A stretch of DNA of 64,000 nucleotides from Geminicoccaceae bacterium (GTDB lineage: Bacteria > Pseudomonadota > Alphaproteobacteria > Geminicoccales > Geminicoccaceae): NCBI GenBank assembly GCA_020445645.1, contig JAGRGG010000012.1, forward strand, positions 1 to 64,000. Direction: 5' to 3'. Made by a program: the position numbers and the translations under genes. Below, one piece after another: positions 1-11,938 of the stretch. Under the pieces are notes generated by a model. That model was given only the letters and a program-made list of their open reading frames with translations. It was not told the origin of the DNA and did no database searches. The stretch's first letter is position 1. Every line of letters starts with the position of its first letter.

Positions 1-20
1 GCGCCAGCGGACGCGAAGCG
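1..20 (-). repeat. Intergenic repeat copy (GCTTCGCG family)
   Basis: One copy of the dispersed intergenic repeat, core GCTTCGCGTCCGCYGGCGC. It is cut by the window edge and lies just after the ilvC stop codon. Read in the ilvC direction it begins about 6 nt past the stop, as several other copies do after their neighbouring genes. Confidence 0.7.
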
Positions 21-26
21 TGTCTC

Positions 27-1634
<1,608 letters not shown>

Positions 1635-1658
1635 TCATTGGGGAGAAGGGAGGGCCGG

Positions 1659-3452
<1,794 letters not shown>

Positions 3453-3686
3453 GGGATGCTCCAGGTTGAACGAGAGGGCGTCGCGTTTCGGGGGAAAATG
3501 GACGGCGCCGCATCGTGCCGGCACCGCCGAGGGGGCGCCACCATAGGGGGTGCCCTTTTAAGGGTCAACGGGCAGGTCGTACCGCTATTGTGCCGTTCGC
3601 GGCCGTAGCTCAATTCTCGGTTGATTCGAACTCTCTTCTTACCTAACTCATGCACCCCGCACCCATGCGCGGCAAGGAAAGCGCGA

Positions 3687-4661
3687 ATGCTTGATGTTGT
3701 TCTGCGACAGCCCTGCGACCTCCTGGCCGCCTGCCTGCCCTTGCAGGCTCTTCTGGCCGGGCTTGGCCGCGCGTTCCGCCGCCTCGCAGGGATCCTTGCC
3801 GGCAGAGGAGCGGTCTTCAACGGCCTGCCGATGGCGACAGTCCTCCTCGACGGACGCGGGCGCATCCGCGCCGCCAACGCCGCCTGGGGCGAGCGGTGGC
3901 GTTCGGCGTCCTGGGACCGCAGCCTGCGCGGCATGGGGATTGGCGGCCCCGACGTCGAGGCGCTTTGCGATGGCACCGATCAGGTTCTGGAGGGACGGGC
4001 ACGGCAGTTCACCGCCGATGCGGCCTGCTTCGCCGGGGACGCGGCGCGCTGGTTCCGCTTCACGGCGGTGCGGCTCCAGGGCGTCCGTGCCCGGCTCGAT
4101 GGGGCAAGAATGATGGTCACGCGGCTCGACGTCACCGACCTCTACCTCGCCCGTCAGGAAGCGCACGAGGCCGCGCGGCGGGATCCCCTCACGGGGCTGG
4201 GCAACCGCACCGTCCTGGACGAGCGGCTGGCGGACCTGGAAGCGGCCGATCCCGCCGCCGCCCCGCCCTGCGCCGTGCTCCTGATCGACCTCGACGGGTT
4301 CAAGGAGGTGAACGACGGGCACGGCCACGCGGCCGGCGACCTCTTGCTGCGGGTGGTGGCAAGTCGCCTGCGCGACGTGGTCGGCGCCGGCGGCACCGTG
4401 CTGCGCATCGGCGGCGACGAGTTCGTGGTGCTCATGGACTGCATGGACATCGGCCCGACGAGCCGGGTGGCGATGGAGGTCCTGGCGGCGATCATGCGGC
4501 CCTTGCGCGTCGGCGGCGCCACGGTCCGGATCGGGGCCAGCATCGGGGTCGGCGTCTGGCCGCGCCACGGCCGGCGTGTCGAGCGCCTGCTCGCCGCCGC
4601 CGACGCCGCCCTCTACGCGGCGAAGCGCGCCGGCAAGTCGCACTACAGGCTCGCCGCCTGA
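3687..4661 (+). CDS. PAS-GGDEF diguanylate cyclase
   Basis: Predicted synthesis of the second messenger c-di-GMP from two GTP. The start at 3687 is chosen because AAGGAAA lies 6 bp upstream; an in-frame extension to 3621 exists. The 324-residue protein has a short amphipathic N-terminus (1-40), a PAS-like sensor (about 43-150, FNGLPMATVLLDGRGRI) and a GGDEF domain (165-322) with an intact LRIGGDEF at 239-246. The allosteric RxxD I-site expected just upstream of GGDEF is not seen, suggesting no product inhibition at that site. It is convergent with miaA, whose stop lies 1 bp away. It faces ilvB across a 230-bp divergent region. Confidence 0.85.
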   Translation: MLDVVLRQPCDLLAACLPLQALLAGLGRAFRRLAGILAGRGAVFNGLPMATVLLDGRGRIRAANAAWGERWRSASWDRSLRGMGIGGPDVEALCDGTDQVLEGRARQFTADAACFAGDAARWFRFTAVRLQGVRARLDGARMMVTRLDVTDLYLARQEAHEAARRDPLTGLGNRTVLDERLADLEAADPAAAPPCAVLLIDLDGFKEVNDGHGHAAGDLLLRVVASRLRDVVGAGGTVLRIGGDEFVVLMDCMDIGPTSRVAMEVLAAIMRPLRVGGATVRIGASIGVGVWPRHGRRVERLLAAADAALYAAKRAGKSHYRLAA

Positions 4662-4662
4662 C

Positions 4663-5589
4663 CTAGAGGGCACGGGCGAGGCCGAGCCCGGCCGCCAGCG
4701 CCTCGGGCGCGGCGCCGAGCGCTTGCAGGACGGCGAGTCCGGGAAGCTGGCGACGGAACCACGTCGACTGCCGCTTCGCGTACTGCCCGACCTTCAGGCT
4801 CGCCGCCTCGATCGCCGACGATTCGTCCAGGCGGCCGTCGAGCACGGCGAGCAGTTCCGGGAGGCCGTGGACCTTGGCGATGGGGAGCCCCAGGGGATCG
4901 CCGACCCGCCGCCGCAGGTCGCGCACCTCGCCGATGGCCCCCGCCGCCACCATGCCGGCCATGCGGGCCTGGATGCGCCGGCGCAGGAGCGCGCGGTCCG
5001 GCAGGAGGACGAGGCCTGCCGCCCGCAAGCCCGGCAGGGGCGGATGGCGGGGCAGGTCCTGCCAGTCGGCGAGCGAGCGGCCGGTCGCCCGGACCACTTC
5101 CAAGGCCCGCATCAGCCTCTGCCGGTCGTTCGGCCGAAGTCGCGCCGCCATGCGGGGATCCTCGGCCCCGAGCCGCTCCAGGAGTTCCCCGTGCGGCAAG
5201 GCGCGCACGGCGGCGCGCAGGTTGTCCGGGATCGGCGGCACGGGCGCCAAGCCGTGGAGGAGGGCGTGCAGATAGAGCCCGCTGCCGCCGGTCAGGATCG
5301 GCAGCCGCCCTTCGTCCCAGACCGCTCGCATCGCCGGCAGGACTAGGTCGAGCCAGACCGCGGCCGAAACCGGGGCATCGGGAGGAAGGAAGCCGTAGAG
5401 GCGGTGCGGCGCCATCCGCAGCTCGTCCGCGTCCGGCCGCGCCGTCAGGAGGGGCAGGTCCCGGTAGAGCTGGACGCTGTCGGCGTTAACGACGACGCCG
5501 TCCAGGCGCCGCGCCAGCGCCACGGCGAGCGCCGACTTGCCGCTCGCCGTGGCGCCGCCTATCAGGAGCGCCTTGCCCCGGACGCTCAA
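4663..5589 (-). CDS. miaA: tRNA dimethylallyltransferase
   Basis: Transfers the dimethylallyl group of DMAPP to A37 of tRNAs reading UNN codons. The P-loop GATASGKSALA sits near the N-terminus, followed by NADSVQLYRDLPLLTARP and the GGSGLYLHALL motif. The end of the protein, with QYAKRQSTWFRRQ, fits the family. No ATG lies near the expected start. TTG at 5589 is preceded by GGGGGAG with 5-base spacing and gives 308 residues, the normal length. It is divergent from serB with only 15 bp between start codons, so each promoter must lie inside the neighbouring gene or overlap it. Confidence 0.93.
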   Translation of the reverse strand: MSVRGKALLIGGATASGKSALAVALARRLDGVVVNADSVQLYRDLPLLTARPDADELRMAPHRLYGFLPPDAPVSAAVWLDLVLPAMRAVWDEGRLPILTGGSGLYLHALLHGLAPVPPIPDNLRAAVRALPHGELLERLGAEDPRMAARLRPNDRQRLMRALEVVRATGRSLADWQDLPRHPPLPGLRAAGLVLLPDRALLRRRIQARMAGMVAAGAIGEVRDLRRRVGDPLGLPIAKVHGLPELLAVLDGRLDESSAIEAASLKVGQYAKRQSTWFRRQLPGLAVLQALGAAPEALAAGLGLARAL

Positions 5590-5604
5590 AGGGTTCTCCC
5601 CCTT

Positions 5605-6486
5605 ATGCCCGTGCTCTGCCTCGTCGCCGACCCCGAGACGGCGCCCCTGCCGGCGGTCCCGCTCGAACGCCTCGCCGCCCGAGTCGGCGGGGACGTCGTC
5701 TGGCTGGCACCCGGCGCGGCGGCCGAGATCCGGGCCGAGGGCGACCCCACCCATCTTCGCGCCGAGGCCGAGGCGGCGCTGGGCGGGCTGCCGGTCGATA
5801 CCGCCATCCTGCCGGCGGCGGGGCGGCGGAAGCGGCTCCTGCTGGCCGACATGGACAGCACGATGATCACCATCGAGTGCATCGACGAACTGGCCGGCAT
5901 GGCCGGGATCAAGGCGGAGATCGTCCGGATCACCGAGCGGGCGATGCGGGGCGAACTCGACTTCTTCGCCGCCCTCGAAGCCCGCGTGGCGCGGCTGGCC
6001 GGGCTGCCGGCCACGGCGGTGGACGAGGTGATCAGGGAGCGGCTTCGCTTCATGCCCGGTGCCGTCACCCTCGTCGCCACCATGCGGGCGAACGGGGCCA
6101 GGGCCGTCCTCGTCTCCGGGGGATTCACCGCGTTCACGGGCCACGTCCGCAGGGTGCTCGGCTTCGACGCCGACCACGGCAACCGGTTGGAGGTGGAGGG
6201 CGGCCGCCTCACGGGGCGGCTGATCCCGCCGCTGCTGGGCGCCGACGCCAAGCGCGAGACGCTGCTCTCGTGCCTGGACGCGCTGGGGCTCGACGCGAGC
6301 GCGAGCCTTGCCGTCGGCGACGGGGCCAACGACCGGGCGATGCTGAAGGCGGCGGGGCTCGGCGTCGCATTCCGTGCCCACAAGGCGGCCGAGGCGACGG
6401 CCGACGCCGTCGTCCGCCACGGCGACCTCACGGCGCTTCTCTATTTGCAGGGGTACGCAAAGGCCGACTTCGTCGAACGCGGTTGA
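5605..6486 (+). CDS. serB: Phosphoserine phosphatase
   Basis: Final step of serine synthesis: hydrolyses O-phosphoserine. HAD-family enzyme of 293 residues with nucleophile motif ADMDSTMI, the LVSGGF motif II and the VGDGANDRAML motif IV. An N-terminal domain of about 80 residues precedes the HAD core, as in alphaproteobacterial SerB. ATG 5605 gives MPVLCLVADPE, the expected N-terminus; a clear Shine-Dalgarno is not visible. The next gene, the Do protease, is convergent. A hairpin repeat copy sits between the two stop codons. Confidence 0.95.
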   Translation: MPVLCLVADPETAPLPAVPLERLAARVGGDVVWLAPGAAAEIRAEGDPTHLRAEAEAALGGLPVDTAILPAAGRRKRLLLADMDSTMITIECIDELAGMAGIKAEIVRITERAMRGELDFFAALEARVARLAGLPATAVDEVIRERLRFMPGAVTLVATMRANGARAVLVSGGFTAFTGHVRRVLGFDADHGNRLEVEGGRLTGRLIPPLLGADAKRETLLSCLDALGLDASASLAVGDGANDRAMLKAAGLGVAFRAHKAAEATADAVVRHGDLTALLYLQGYAKADFVERG

Positions 6487-6499
6487 GACCCTGCCATCA

Positions 6500-6525
6500 C
6501 GCTTCGCGCCGGCGGGCGCGGAGCG
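6500..6525. repeat. Intergenic repeat copy forming a hairpin
   Basis: Variant of the GCTTCGCG repeat between the convergent serB and Do-protease genes. The two 11-base arms (CGCTTCGCGCC and GGCGCGGAGCG) pair with one mismatch around a 4-base loop. No T-run follows on either strand. Confidence 0.6.
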
Positions 6526-6528
6526 CAT

Positions 6529-8049
6529 TCAGCCCGTATGGCGGAAGCGCAGCGCCACGAAGCGCAGGTCGCCCTGGCGGTCGATGAGCAGAAGCACCGA
6601 TTTCTTGCCCTCGCCCTGGGCCTCCATGACCTTCGCCAGCATCTCCTCGGGCGAGCCAATCTCCTGCTGGTTGACCTCGCTGACGAGATCGCCCGGCTGG
6701 AGGCTCTCGCTGCCGGCCGGGCTGTCGGCCTCGACCTCGACGATGACGACGCCCTTCGCGTCGTCGCCGAGCTGGAAGCGGCTGCGGGTGGCGTCGTCCA
6801 TCCCGGCGACGGAGAGGCCGAGCGGCTCGATCTTCTCGGGCCCGTCGCCCGCGGGCGGCGGCGCGTCGCCGCTCTCGAGCCCCGCCACCGATTCGTCCTC
6901 GGGCAGCTCGCCGAGCGTGACGGAGAGGTGCCTGCGCGCCTTCTGCCGCCAGACCTCGACGTCGACCGCCTCGCCGATCGGCGTCTCGGCGACCATGCGC
7001 GGCAAGGAGCGCATCCGGTCGATCGGCTTGCCGTCGAAGGCGAGCACGACGTCGCCCGCCTGGATCCCGGCGTCCTCGGCGGGTCCACCCTCGGTGACGC
7101 TGGCGATGAGGGCGCCCGTCGTCGTCCCTTGCAGGCCCAGGCTCTCGGCGATCTCGTCCGTCACGCTCTGGATGCGCACGCCGAGCCAGCCGCGCGCGAC
7201 GCGGCCGCTGTCTTTCAAGGAGTCGATGACGTTGCGGGCGAGGTTCGAGGGGATGGCGAAGCCGATGCCGACGTTGCCCCCAGACGGCGAGAAGATCGCC
7301 GTGTTGACGCCGAAGACCTTGCCGTCGAGGGTGAAGCTCGGCCCTCCCGAATTGCCGCGGTTGATCGCGGCATCGACCTGAAAGAAGTCGTCGTAGGGGC
7401 CGGCCTGGATGTCGCGACCGCGCGCCGAGACGATCCCGGCCGTGACCGAGAACCCGAGGCCGAAGGGGTTGCCGATGGCGACCATCCAGTCGCCGACCTT
7501 GACGGCGTCGCTGTCGGCCCACTGCACGAACGGGAAGGGCTTGGCGCGCTGGATCTTGAGGAGGGCCAAGTCGGTCTTCGTGTCGCGGCCGACGATCTCC
7601 GCCTTGTACTCGCTCTCGTCGCTGAAGATCACCGTCACCTCGTCGGCGTCGGCGATGACGTGGTTGTTGGTGACGACGAAGCCGGCAGGGTCGACGACGA
7701 AGCCGGAGCCGAGCGAGAAGCTGCGGCGCGGCTGCTGCGGCCGGTCGCCCTTGCCGTCCTCGTTGAAGAAGTCCTTGAAGAACTCCTCGAAAGGCGAGCC
7801 TGGCGGGAACTTTGGGATCTCGGCCTCGGGGGCGGGCGCGCCCGCCTTCGCCGTCGAGATGTTGACGACGGCCGGCCCCACCGTCTCGACGAGGGCAGAA
7901 AAACCCTGAAGGGGTGGCAGGCCGCCCTGCGCGGCCGCGGACGTAGCGCCCGCCGCAAGGCACGCGAGCACGAGCAATGCGCGCCACGTCCCGTGCCACC
8001 CCAGGGGGGAGCACCGACGTGCCGGCAAGGAAACCGATACCCTCTTCAT
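6529..8049 (-). CDS. degP: Periplasmic Do/DegP-like serine protease
   Basis: Envelope protease/chaperone. The ATG at 8049 has AGGCGG directly upstream and gives 506 residues with a signal peptide (hydrophobic 23-40, cleavage after SAAAQ). The trypsin-like domain carries His130 (TNNHVI), Asp160 (KTDLALLK) and Ser234 (GNSGGP), followed by two PDZ domains (about 270-360 and 410-500). A Do-like protease next to hflC-hflK is a standard alphaproteobacterial arrangement, linking it to membrane-protein quality control. It lies downstream of hflK-hflC-DUF2065 on the same strand and may be co-transcribed. DegQ/MucD naming is equally possible. Confidence 0.93.
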   Translation of the reverse strand: MKRVSVSLPARRCSPLGWHGTWRALLVLACLAAGATSAAAQGGLPPLQGFSALVETVGPAVVNISTAKAGAPAPEAEIPKFPPGSPFEEFFKDFFNEDGKGDRPQQPRRSFSLGSGFVVDPAGFVVTNNHVIADADEVTVIFSDESEYKAEIVGRDTKTDLALLKIQRAKPFPFVQWADSDAVKVGDWMVAIGNPFGLGFSVTAGIVSARGRDIQAGPYDDFFQVDAAINRGNSGGPSFTLDGKVFGVNTAIFSPSGGNVGIGFAIPSNLARNVIDSLKDSGRVARGWLGVRIQSVTDEIAESLGLQGTTTGALIASVTEGGPAEDAGIQAGDVVLAFDGKPIDRMRSLPRMVAETPIGEAVDVEVWRQKARRHLSVTLGELPEDESVAGLESGDAPPPAGDGPEKIEPLGLSVAGMDDATRSRFQLGDDAKGVVIVEVEADSPAGSESLQPGDLVSEVNQQEIGSPEEMLAKVMEAQGEGKKSVLLLIDRQGDLRFVALRFRHTG

Positions 8050-8152
8050 CCGCCTGCCCTTAGCGATAGCGTCCGAACGATCCCGGCCTTGCGGCCTTGT
8101 TTTCCCCCATCCTGCAACGATTGGAAAGGATCGCCAACAGTCGATCGGTCTG

Positions 8153-8338
8153 TCAACCACGAACGAGCCAGACGAGCGCCACGCCGAGCGCGGCCGCCAG
8201 CAACCCGCTTGTCCGCAAGGCGCACTCCTCCAGGGACAGCACCCCCAGAAGGAGTGCCCGCATCCTGCGAGGAAAGAGCACCCAGAGCGCGCCCTCGACC
8301 ATGACGGCGAGTCCGAGGGCGGCAAGGAGGTCATGCAA
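8153..8338 (-). CDS. DUF2065 small inner-membrane protein
   Basis: A 61-residue protein, almost entirely two hydrophobic segments (about 3-24 and 42-59) joined by FPRRMRALLLGVLSLEE. This matches the DUF2065 (YjeT-like) family, usually found beside hflC. The start is a TTG: an in-frame stop lies two codons upstream, and AGGTGA precedes the TTG. It lies 41 bp after the hflC stop and 103 bp before the Do protease. Function of the family is unknown. Confidence 0.85.
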   Translation of the reverse strand: MHDLLAALGLAVMVEGALWVLFPRRMRALLLGVLSLEECALRTSGLLAAALGVALVWLVRG

Positions 8339-8379
8339 GGATCACCTGCGGCGCCTGGAGAGGGTGGGAAGGGCTTCCG

Positions 8380-9444
8380 TCAGCCGCCCTCGGCCGGCGC
8401 CTGGGCATCGCCGCCGGCCGAGGGGCCGGGCGCGGCCGGACCGTTCGTCCCCGCCCGATCGGCGGCGTTGGACGCCGGCGCCGGGGGCTCGGGCTTCGCG
8501 CCCGCCGCGCCCTGAGGGGCGCCTTCGGCCTGGGGTTCCCCCCGGCCCTGCCCTCGACCCTCCGTCGGCGGCGGCTCGTCCGACGTGCCGAAGAAGCGGA
8601 AGAACTCGTTGTCGGGACTCATGACGATGCTCGTGCTGTCGTCGCCGAGCGCCTCCTTGTAAGCCTGCATCGAGCGGTAGAAGTCGAAGAAGGCAGGATC
8701 CCGGCCGAAGGCTTGACCGAAGACCTTGACGGCCTCGGCGTCGCCCTCGCCGCGCAGCACCTCGGCGTCGCGCTGGGCGTCGGCGATGAGCACCCGGCGC
8801 TCGCGGTCGGCGCGGGCACGGATGCGCTGGGCGATCTCCGCACCCTGCGCGCGCAGCTCCTTCGCTTCGCGCTCGCGCTCGGTGCGCATCCGCTTGTAGA
8901 TGGCCTCGCTGTTCTCGGGCGGCAGGTCGGCGCGCTTGATGCGTACGTCGACCAAGTTGACGCCGAACTGCTGGAGCGCCCGATTGGCTTGATCGCGGAT
9001 CTGGCCCATGAGCGCCGTGCGGTCCTCGGAGAGCACGGTGAAGAGCGACGCCTCGCCCAGCACGTTGCGGAGCGTGGAGTTCGTGATCGATTCGAGCCTC
9101 GAGAGGAAGTCCCGCTCCGTGCCGACCGACTGGCGAAAGCGCAGGGGATCGATGATACGGTAGCGGGCGAAGGTGTCGACGACGAGGCGCTTCTGGTCGC
9201 CCAGGATCACTTCGAGCGGCTCGGCATCGTAGTCGAGCACCCGCTTTTCGAACCACTCGACCTGCTGGAGAATCGGCAGCTTCAGGTGCAGGCCCGGCTC
9301 CTGGACGACGCGGATCGGCTCGCCGAACTGGAGGACGAGCGCCTGCATCGTCTGGTGGACGGTGAAGACCGAGAGCCAGAGGAGGAGGAGAACGGCGGCG
9401 GCCGCGACCCCGATTCCGGCGAGCAGGTTGCGGTTCAGTCTCAT
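8380..9444 (-). CDS. hflC: FtsH modulator HflC (SPFH/band 7 protein)
   Basis: Inner-membrane partner of HflK; the HflKC complex encloses and modulates the FtsH protease. The 354-residue protein has one N-terminal membrane helix (about 8-27), then an SPFH domain and a coiled-coil stretch (residues about 185-235, rich in Arg/Glu). A low-complexity Pro/Ala/Gly tail of about 65 residues is longer than usual. Its ATG overlaps the hflK stop by 4 nt (ATGA). Confidence 0.95.
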   Translation of the reverse strand: MRLNRNLLAGIGVAAAAVLLLLWLSVFTVHQTMQALVLQFGEPIRVVQEPGLHLKLPILQQVEWFEKRVLDYDAEPLEVILGDQKRLVVDTFARYRIIDPLRFRQSVGTERDFLSRLESITNSTLRNVLGEASLFTVLSEDRTALMGQIRDQANRALQQFGVNLVDVRIKRADLPPENSEAIYKRMRTEREREAKELRAQGAEIAQRIRARADRERRVLIADAQRDAEVLRGEGDAEAVKVFGQAFGRDPAFFDFYRSMQAYKEALGDDSTSIVMSPDNEFFRFFGTSDEPPPTEGRGQGRGEPQAEGAPQGAAGAKPEPPAPASNAADRAGTNGPAAPGPSAGGDAQAPAEGG

Positions 9445-10625
9445 TGGCCGCTCCCGATCGCAGCGGCGCCGGTGGGCATCGCGCCGAAGGCCGGCGGTTC
9501 CTCGCGGCCGGCGCCGGACGGCGCCCGGTGCTGCAACTCGCCCAGCGGCAGGTAGGGCACGACTCCGGAGCCGCCGGCGCCCTCGTCGAGGATCACCTTG
9601 TTCATGTTCTTGAGGACGCCCTCCATCGTCTCGATGTAGATGCGCTTCCTCGTGACATCGGGTACCTTCTCGTACTCGCCCAGCACCTGCTCGAAGCGCG
9701 ACGCGCCGCCGGTGGCGCGGGCCACGGCCTCCTGGCGGTAGGCCTGCGCCTCCTGGAGGAGACGCTCGGCCTCGCCGCGCGCCCTTGGGATGATGTCGTT
9801 GGCGAAGGTCTCGGCCTCGTTCTGGAGCCGCTCGCGGTCGGCCTGGGCGCGCTGCACGTCGCGGAAGGCGTCGATGACCTCGGACGGGGGATCCGCCTTT
9901 TGCAACTGGACCTCGTCGATGAGGATGCCGGCGCCGTAGCTGTCGAGGAGGGCCTGGAGCTGCTCGCCGGCCTTGATCTCGATCGAGCGCCGCGCCTCGG
10001 TGCTGGCCTCGGCGATCGGGGTCTGGCCGATGATCTCGCGCATCACGCTCTCGGACGCCGCCTTCACCGTGGCTTCAGGGTCGCGGACATTGAAGAGGTA
10101 GGCGGCGGGGTCGTTGATCTTCCAAAGGACGACGAAGTTGATGTCGATGATGTTCTCGTCGCCCGTCAGCATGAGCGACTCGTCCTCGACCTCGCGCGCC
10201 GCCGTGCCGCGGGTGCCAAGGTTGGCGCGAAAGCCGACCTCGATGCGGTTGACGCGGCTCACCTGGGGGGTGAGGACGGAACCAATCGGCGACGGCCACC
10301 AGAAGTGAAGGCCCGGCTCGGTGGGGGCACCGGCCTGACGGCCGAAGAGGAGGCGCACGCCGCGCTCGTCCGGCTGGACACGGTAGACGCCGGTGAACAG
10401 CCAAAGGACGAGGAGGACGACGCCGACGATGCCGATGAGGATGGGACTAGGGCCGCTGCCCGTGCCACCGCCGCCGCGACCACGCGGGAACAGGTTCTTG
10501 ACCTTCTCCTGGCTGCGCCGGATCAGCTCCTCCAGGTCCGGCGGCTGCTGGCCGCCGCCGGGGCGGCCGCCCCAGGGTCCCTGGCCGCCTTGCCAGCCGC
10601 CCCCGCCTTGACTGTTCCAGGGCAT
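9441..10625 (-). CDS. hflK: FtsH modulator HflK (SPFH/band 7 protein)
   Basis: Partner of HflC in the FtsH-regulating membrane complex. The 394 residues start with a Gly/Gln-rich cytoplasmic segment (1-30) and a conserved DLEELIRRSQEKVKNLFPRG linker. One membrane helix follows (about 62-80) and then the SPFH domain. It is the first gene of hflK-hflC-DUF2065-Do protease. It is divergent from mrp across 119 bp that holds a plausible sigma-70 promoter for this gene. Confidence 0.95.
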   Translation of the reverse strand: MPWNSQGGGGWQGGQGPWGGRPGGGQQPPDLEELIRRSQEKVKNLFPRGRGGGGTGSGPSPILIGIVGVVLLVLWLFTGVYRVQPDERGVRLLFGRQAGAPTEPGLHFWWPSPIGSVLTPQVSRVNRIEVGFRANLGTRGTAAREVEDESLMLTGDENIIDINFVVLWKINDPAAYLFNVRDPEATVKAASESVMREIIGQTPIAEASTEARRSIEIKAGEQLQALLDSYGAGILIDEVQLQKADPPSEVIDAFRDVQRAQADRERLQNEAETFANDIIPRARGEAERLLQEAQAYRQEAVARATGGASRFEQVLGEYEKVPDVTRKRIYIETMEGVLKNMNKVILDEGAGGSGVVPYLPLGELQHRAPSGAGREEPPAFGAMPTGAAAIGSGQ

Positions 10626-10693
10626 ACGCTCTCAACCCTCAATCTAATTGGATGGCGCCGCCGGGCAGCCCCGTGCAACCATCGTGGTCGTCC

Positions 10694-10722
10694 CTATATC
10701 GTCCGTAGCGAGAATGGATCAA
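10694..10722 (-). promoter_or_regulatory. Candidate sigma-70 promoter for hflK
   Basis: On the minus strand, TTGATC (10722-10717) and ATATAG (10699-10694) are separated by exactly 17 bp, about 70 bp upstream of the hflK start. Only base match and spacing support it. Confidence 0.35.
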
Positions 10723-10744
10723 CCACGACAGCATCGAAGCCAGC

Positions 10745-11872
10745 ATGACAGCACCCGACCGCGAGCAGATCCTGGAAGCCCTCAAGGCCGTGCGCCACCC
10801 GACCAAAGGCGGCGACCTCGTCGGCCTCGGCATGGTGAGCGGGGTCGTCGTCAAGGGCGGCAACGTCGGCTTCGCACTCGAGGTCGATCCCGCCGAGGCG
10901 AAGGCGCTCGAACCCTTGCGCCAAGCCGCCGAGGCCGCCGTGAAGCGCCTGCCGGGCGTCCTGTCGGTGGCGGTTGTGCTCACCGCCGAGCGGGCGCCCG
11001 GCGGCCGGATGCCGAGCGGACAGGCAGCCCCCCCGCCCGAGATCGGTGCCAGGGCGCCGCAGAAGCCCCTCGTCCCCGGCATCGACGCCATCGTTGCGGT
11101 GGGCTCCGGCAAGGGCGGCGTCGGCAAGTCGACGACGGCGATCAACCTGGCGATGGGGCTGGCCGCGCTCGGCGTCCGGACCGGTCTCCTCGACGCCGAC
11201 ATCTACGGCCCATCGCTCCCCCGGATGAGCGGGCTCTCCGGCCGGCCGACCACCGTCGACGGCAAGCGGCTGCGGCCCATGGAGGCGTTCGGCGTCAAGC
11301 TCATGTCGATGGGCTTCCTGGTCGAGGAGGACACGGCGATGATCTGGCGGGGGCCGATGGTGCAGAGCGCCTTGCGACAAATGCTCGCGGACGTCGACTG
11401 GGGCCGGCTCGACGTCCTCGTCGTCGACCTGCCCCCCGGCACCGGGGACGCGCAGCTGACGATGGCGCAGCACGTGCCGCTCGCCGGCGCCGTCATCGTC
11501 TCGACGCCGCAGGACATCGCGCTCCTCGACGCGAAGAAGGCGATCAACATGTTTCGCCGCGTCGACGTGCCCGTGCTCGGGATCGTCGAGAACATGAGCT
11601 ACTACCGCTGCCCGAACTGCGGGCACCGTGCCGACATCTTCGCCCACGGCGGGGCAAGGGAGACGGCGGCGCGCTTCGGCGTCGACTTCCTCGCCGAGAT
11701 CCCGCTCGCCATCGAGATCCGCGAGACCTCCGACGCCGGTCGCCCGATCGTCGTCAGCGCCCCAGACCACCCCCAGGCGAAGGCCTATCTCGACCTCGCC
11801 CGCACGGTACGGGACAAGCTGTCACCGGAGGCCCAGAGCCGGCGAGCCTTTCCCGGCATCGTCTACGAATAG
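10745..11872 (+). CDS. mrp: Mrp/ApbC iron-sulfur cluster carrier ATPase
   Basis: Cytosolic P-loop ATPase thought to bind and deliver Fe-S clusters. The 375 residues have an N-terminal MIP18/DUF59 domain (about 5-85), a variable linker, and then the deviant Walker A SGKGGVGKST at 121-130. The C-terminal CPNC (Cys289, Cys292) is the cluster-bridging pair of the family. ATG 10745 is the natural start. Divergent from hflK, and followed 66 bp later by the phasin-like gene. Confidence 0.95.
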   Translation: MTAPDREQILEALKAVRHPTKGGDLVGLGMVSGVVVKGGNVGFALEVDPAEAKALEPLRQAAEAAVKRLPGVLSVAVVLTAERAPGGRMPSGQAAPPPEIGARAPQKPLVPGIDAIVAVGSGKGGVGKSTTAINLAMGLAALGVRTGLLDADIYGPSLPRMSGLSGRPTTVDGKRLRPMEAFGVKLMSMGFLVEEDTAMIWRGPMVQSALRQMLADVDWGRLDVLVVDLPPGTGDAQLTMAQHVPLAGAVIVSTPQDIALLDAKKAINMFRRVDVPVLGIVENMSYYRCPNCGHRADIFAHGGARETAARFGVDFLAEIPLAIEIRETSDAGRPIVVSAPDHPQAKAYLDLARTVRDKLSPEAQSRRAFPGIVYE

Positions 11873-11898
11873 CCCTTGCGAACCGTTCGAGAACCCTT

Positions 11899-11915
11899 AT
11901 GTTGCAGTGCAGCAT
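11899..11915. promoter_or_regulatory. PhaR-like TGC-rich palindrome
   Basis: ATGTTGCAGTGCAGCAT is an 8+1+8 inverted repeat with one mismatch, 24 bp before the phasin start. On the minus strand it reads CTGC-ACT-GCA, close to the CTGC-N3-GCAG type reported for the PHA regulator PhaR. The assignment rests on that resemblance and on the phasin domain downstream. Confidence 0.45.
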
Positions 11916-11938
11916 TAAGGCAACCGAAGGGAACCGCC

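Noticed and set aside
3480-3620. Leader attenuator or T-box upstream of ilvB
   Set aside because: No leader peptide rich in Leu/Val/Ile codons and no T-box motif were found; only a weak CCCTT/AAGGG hairpin is present.
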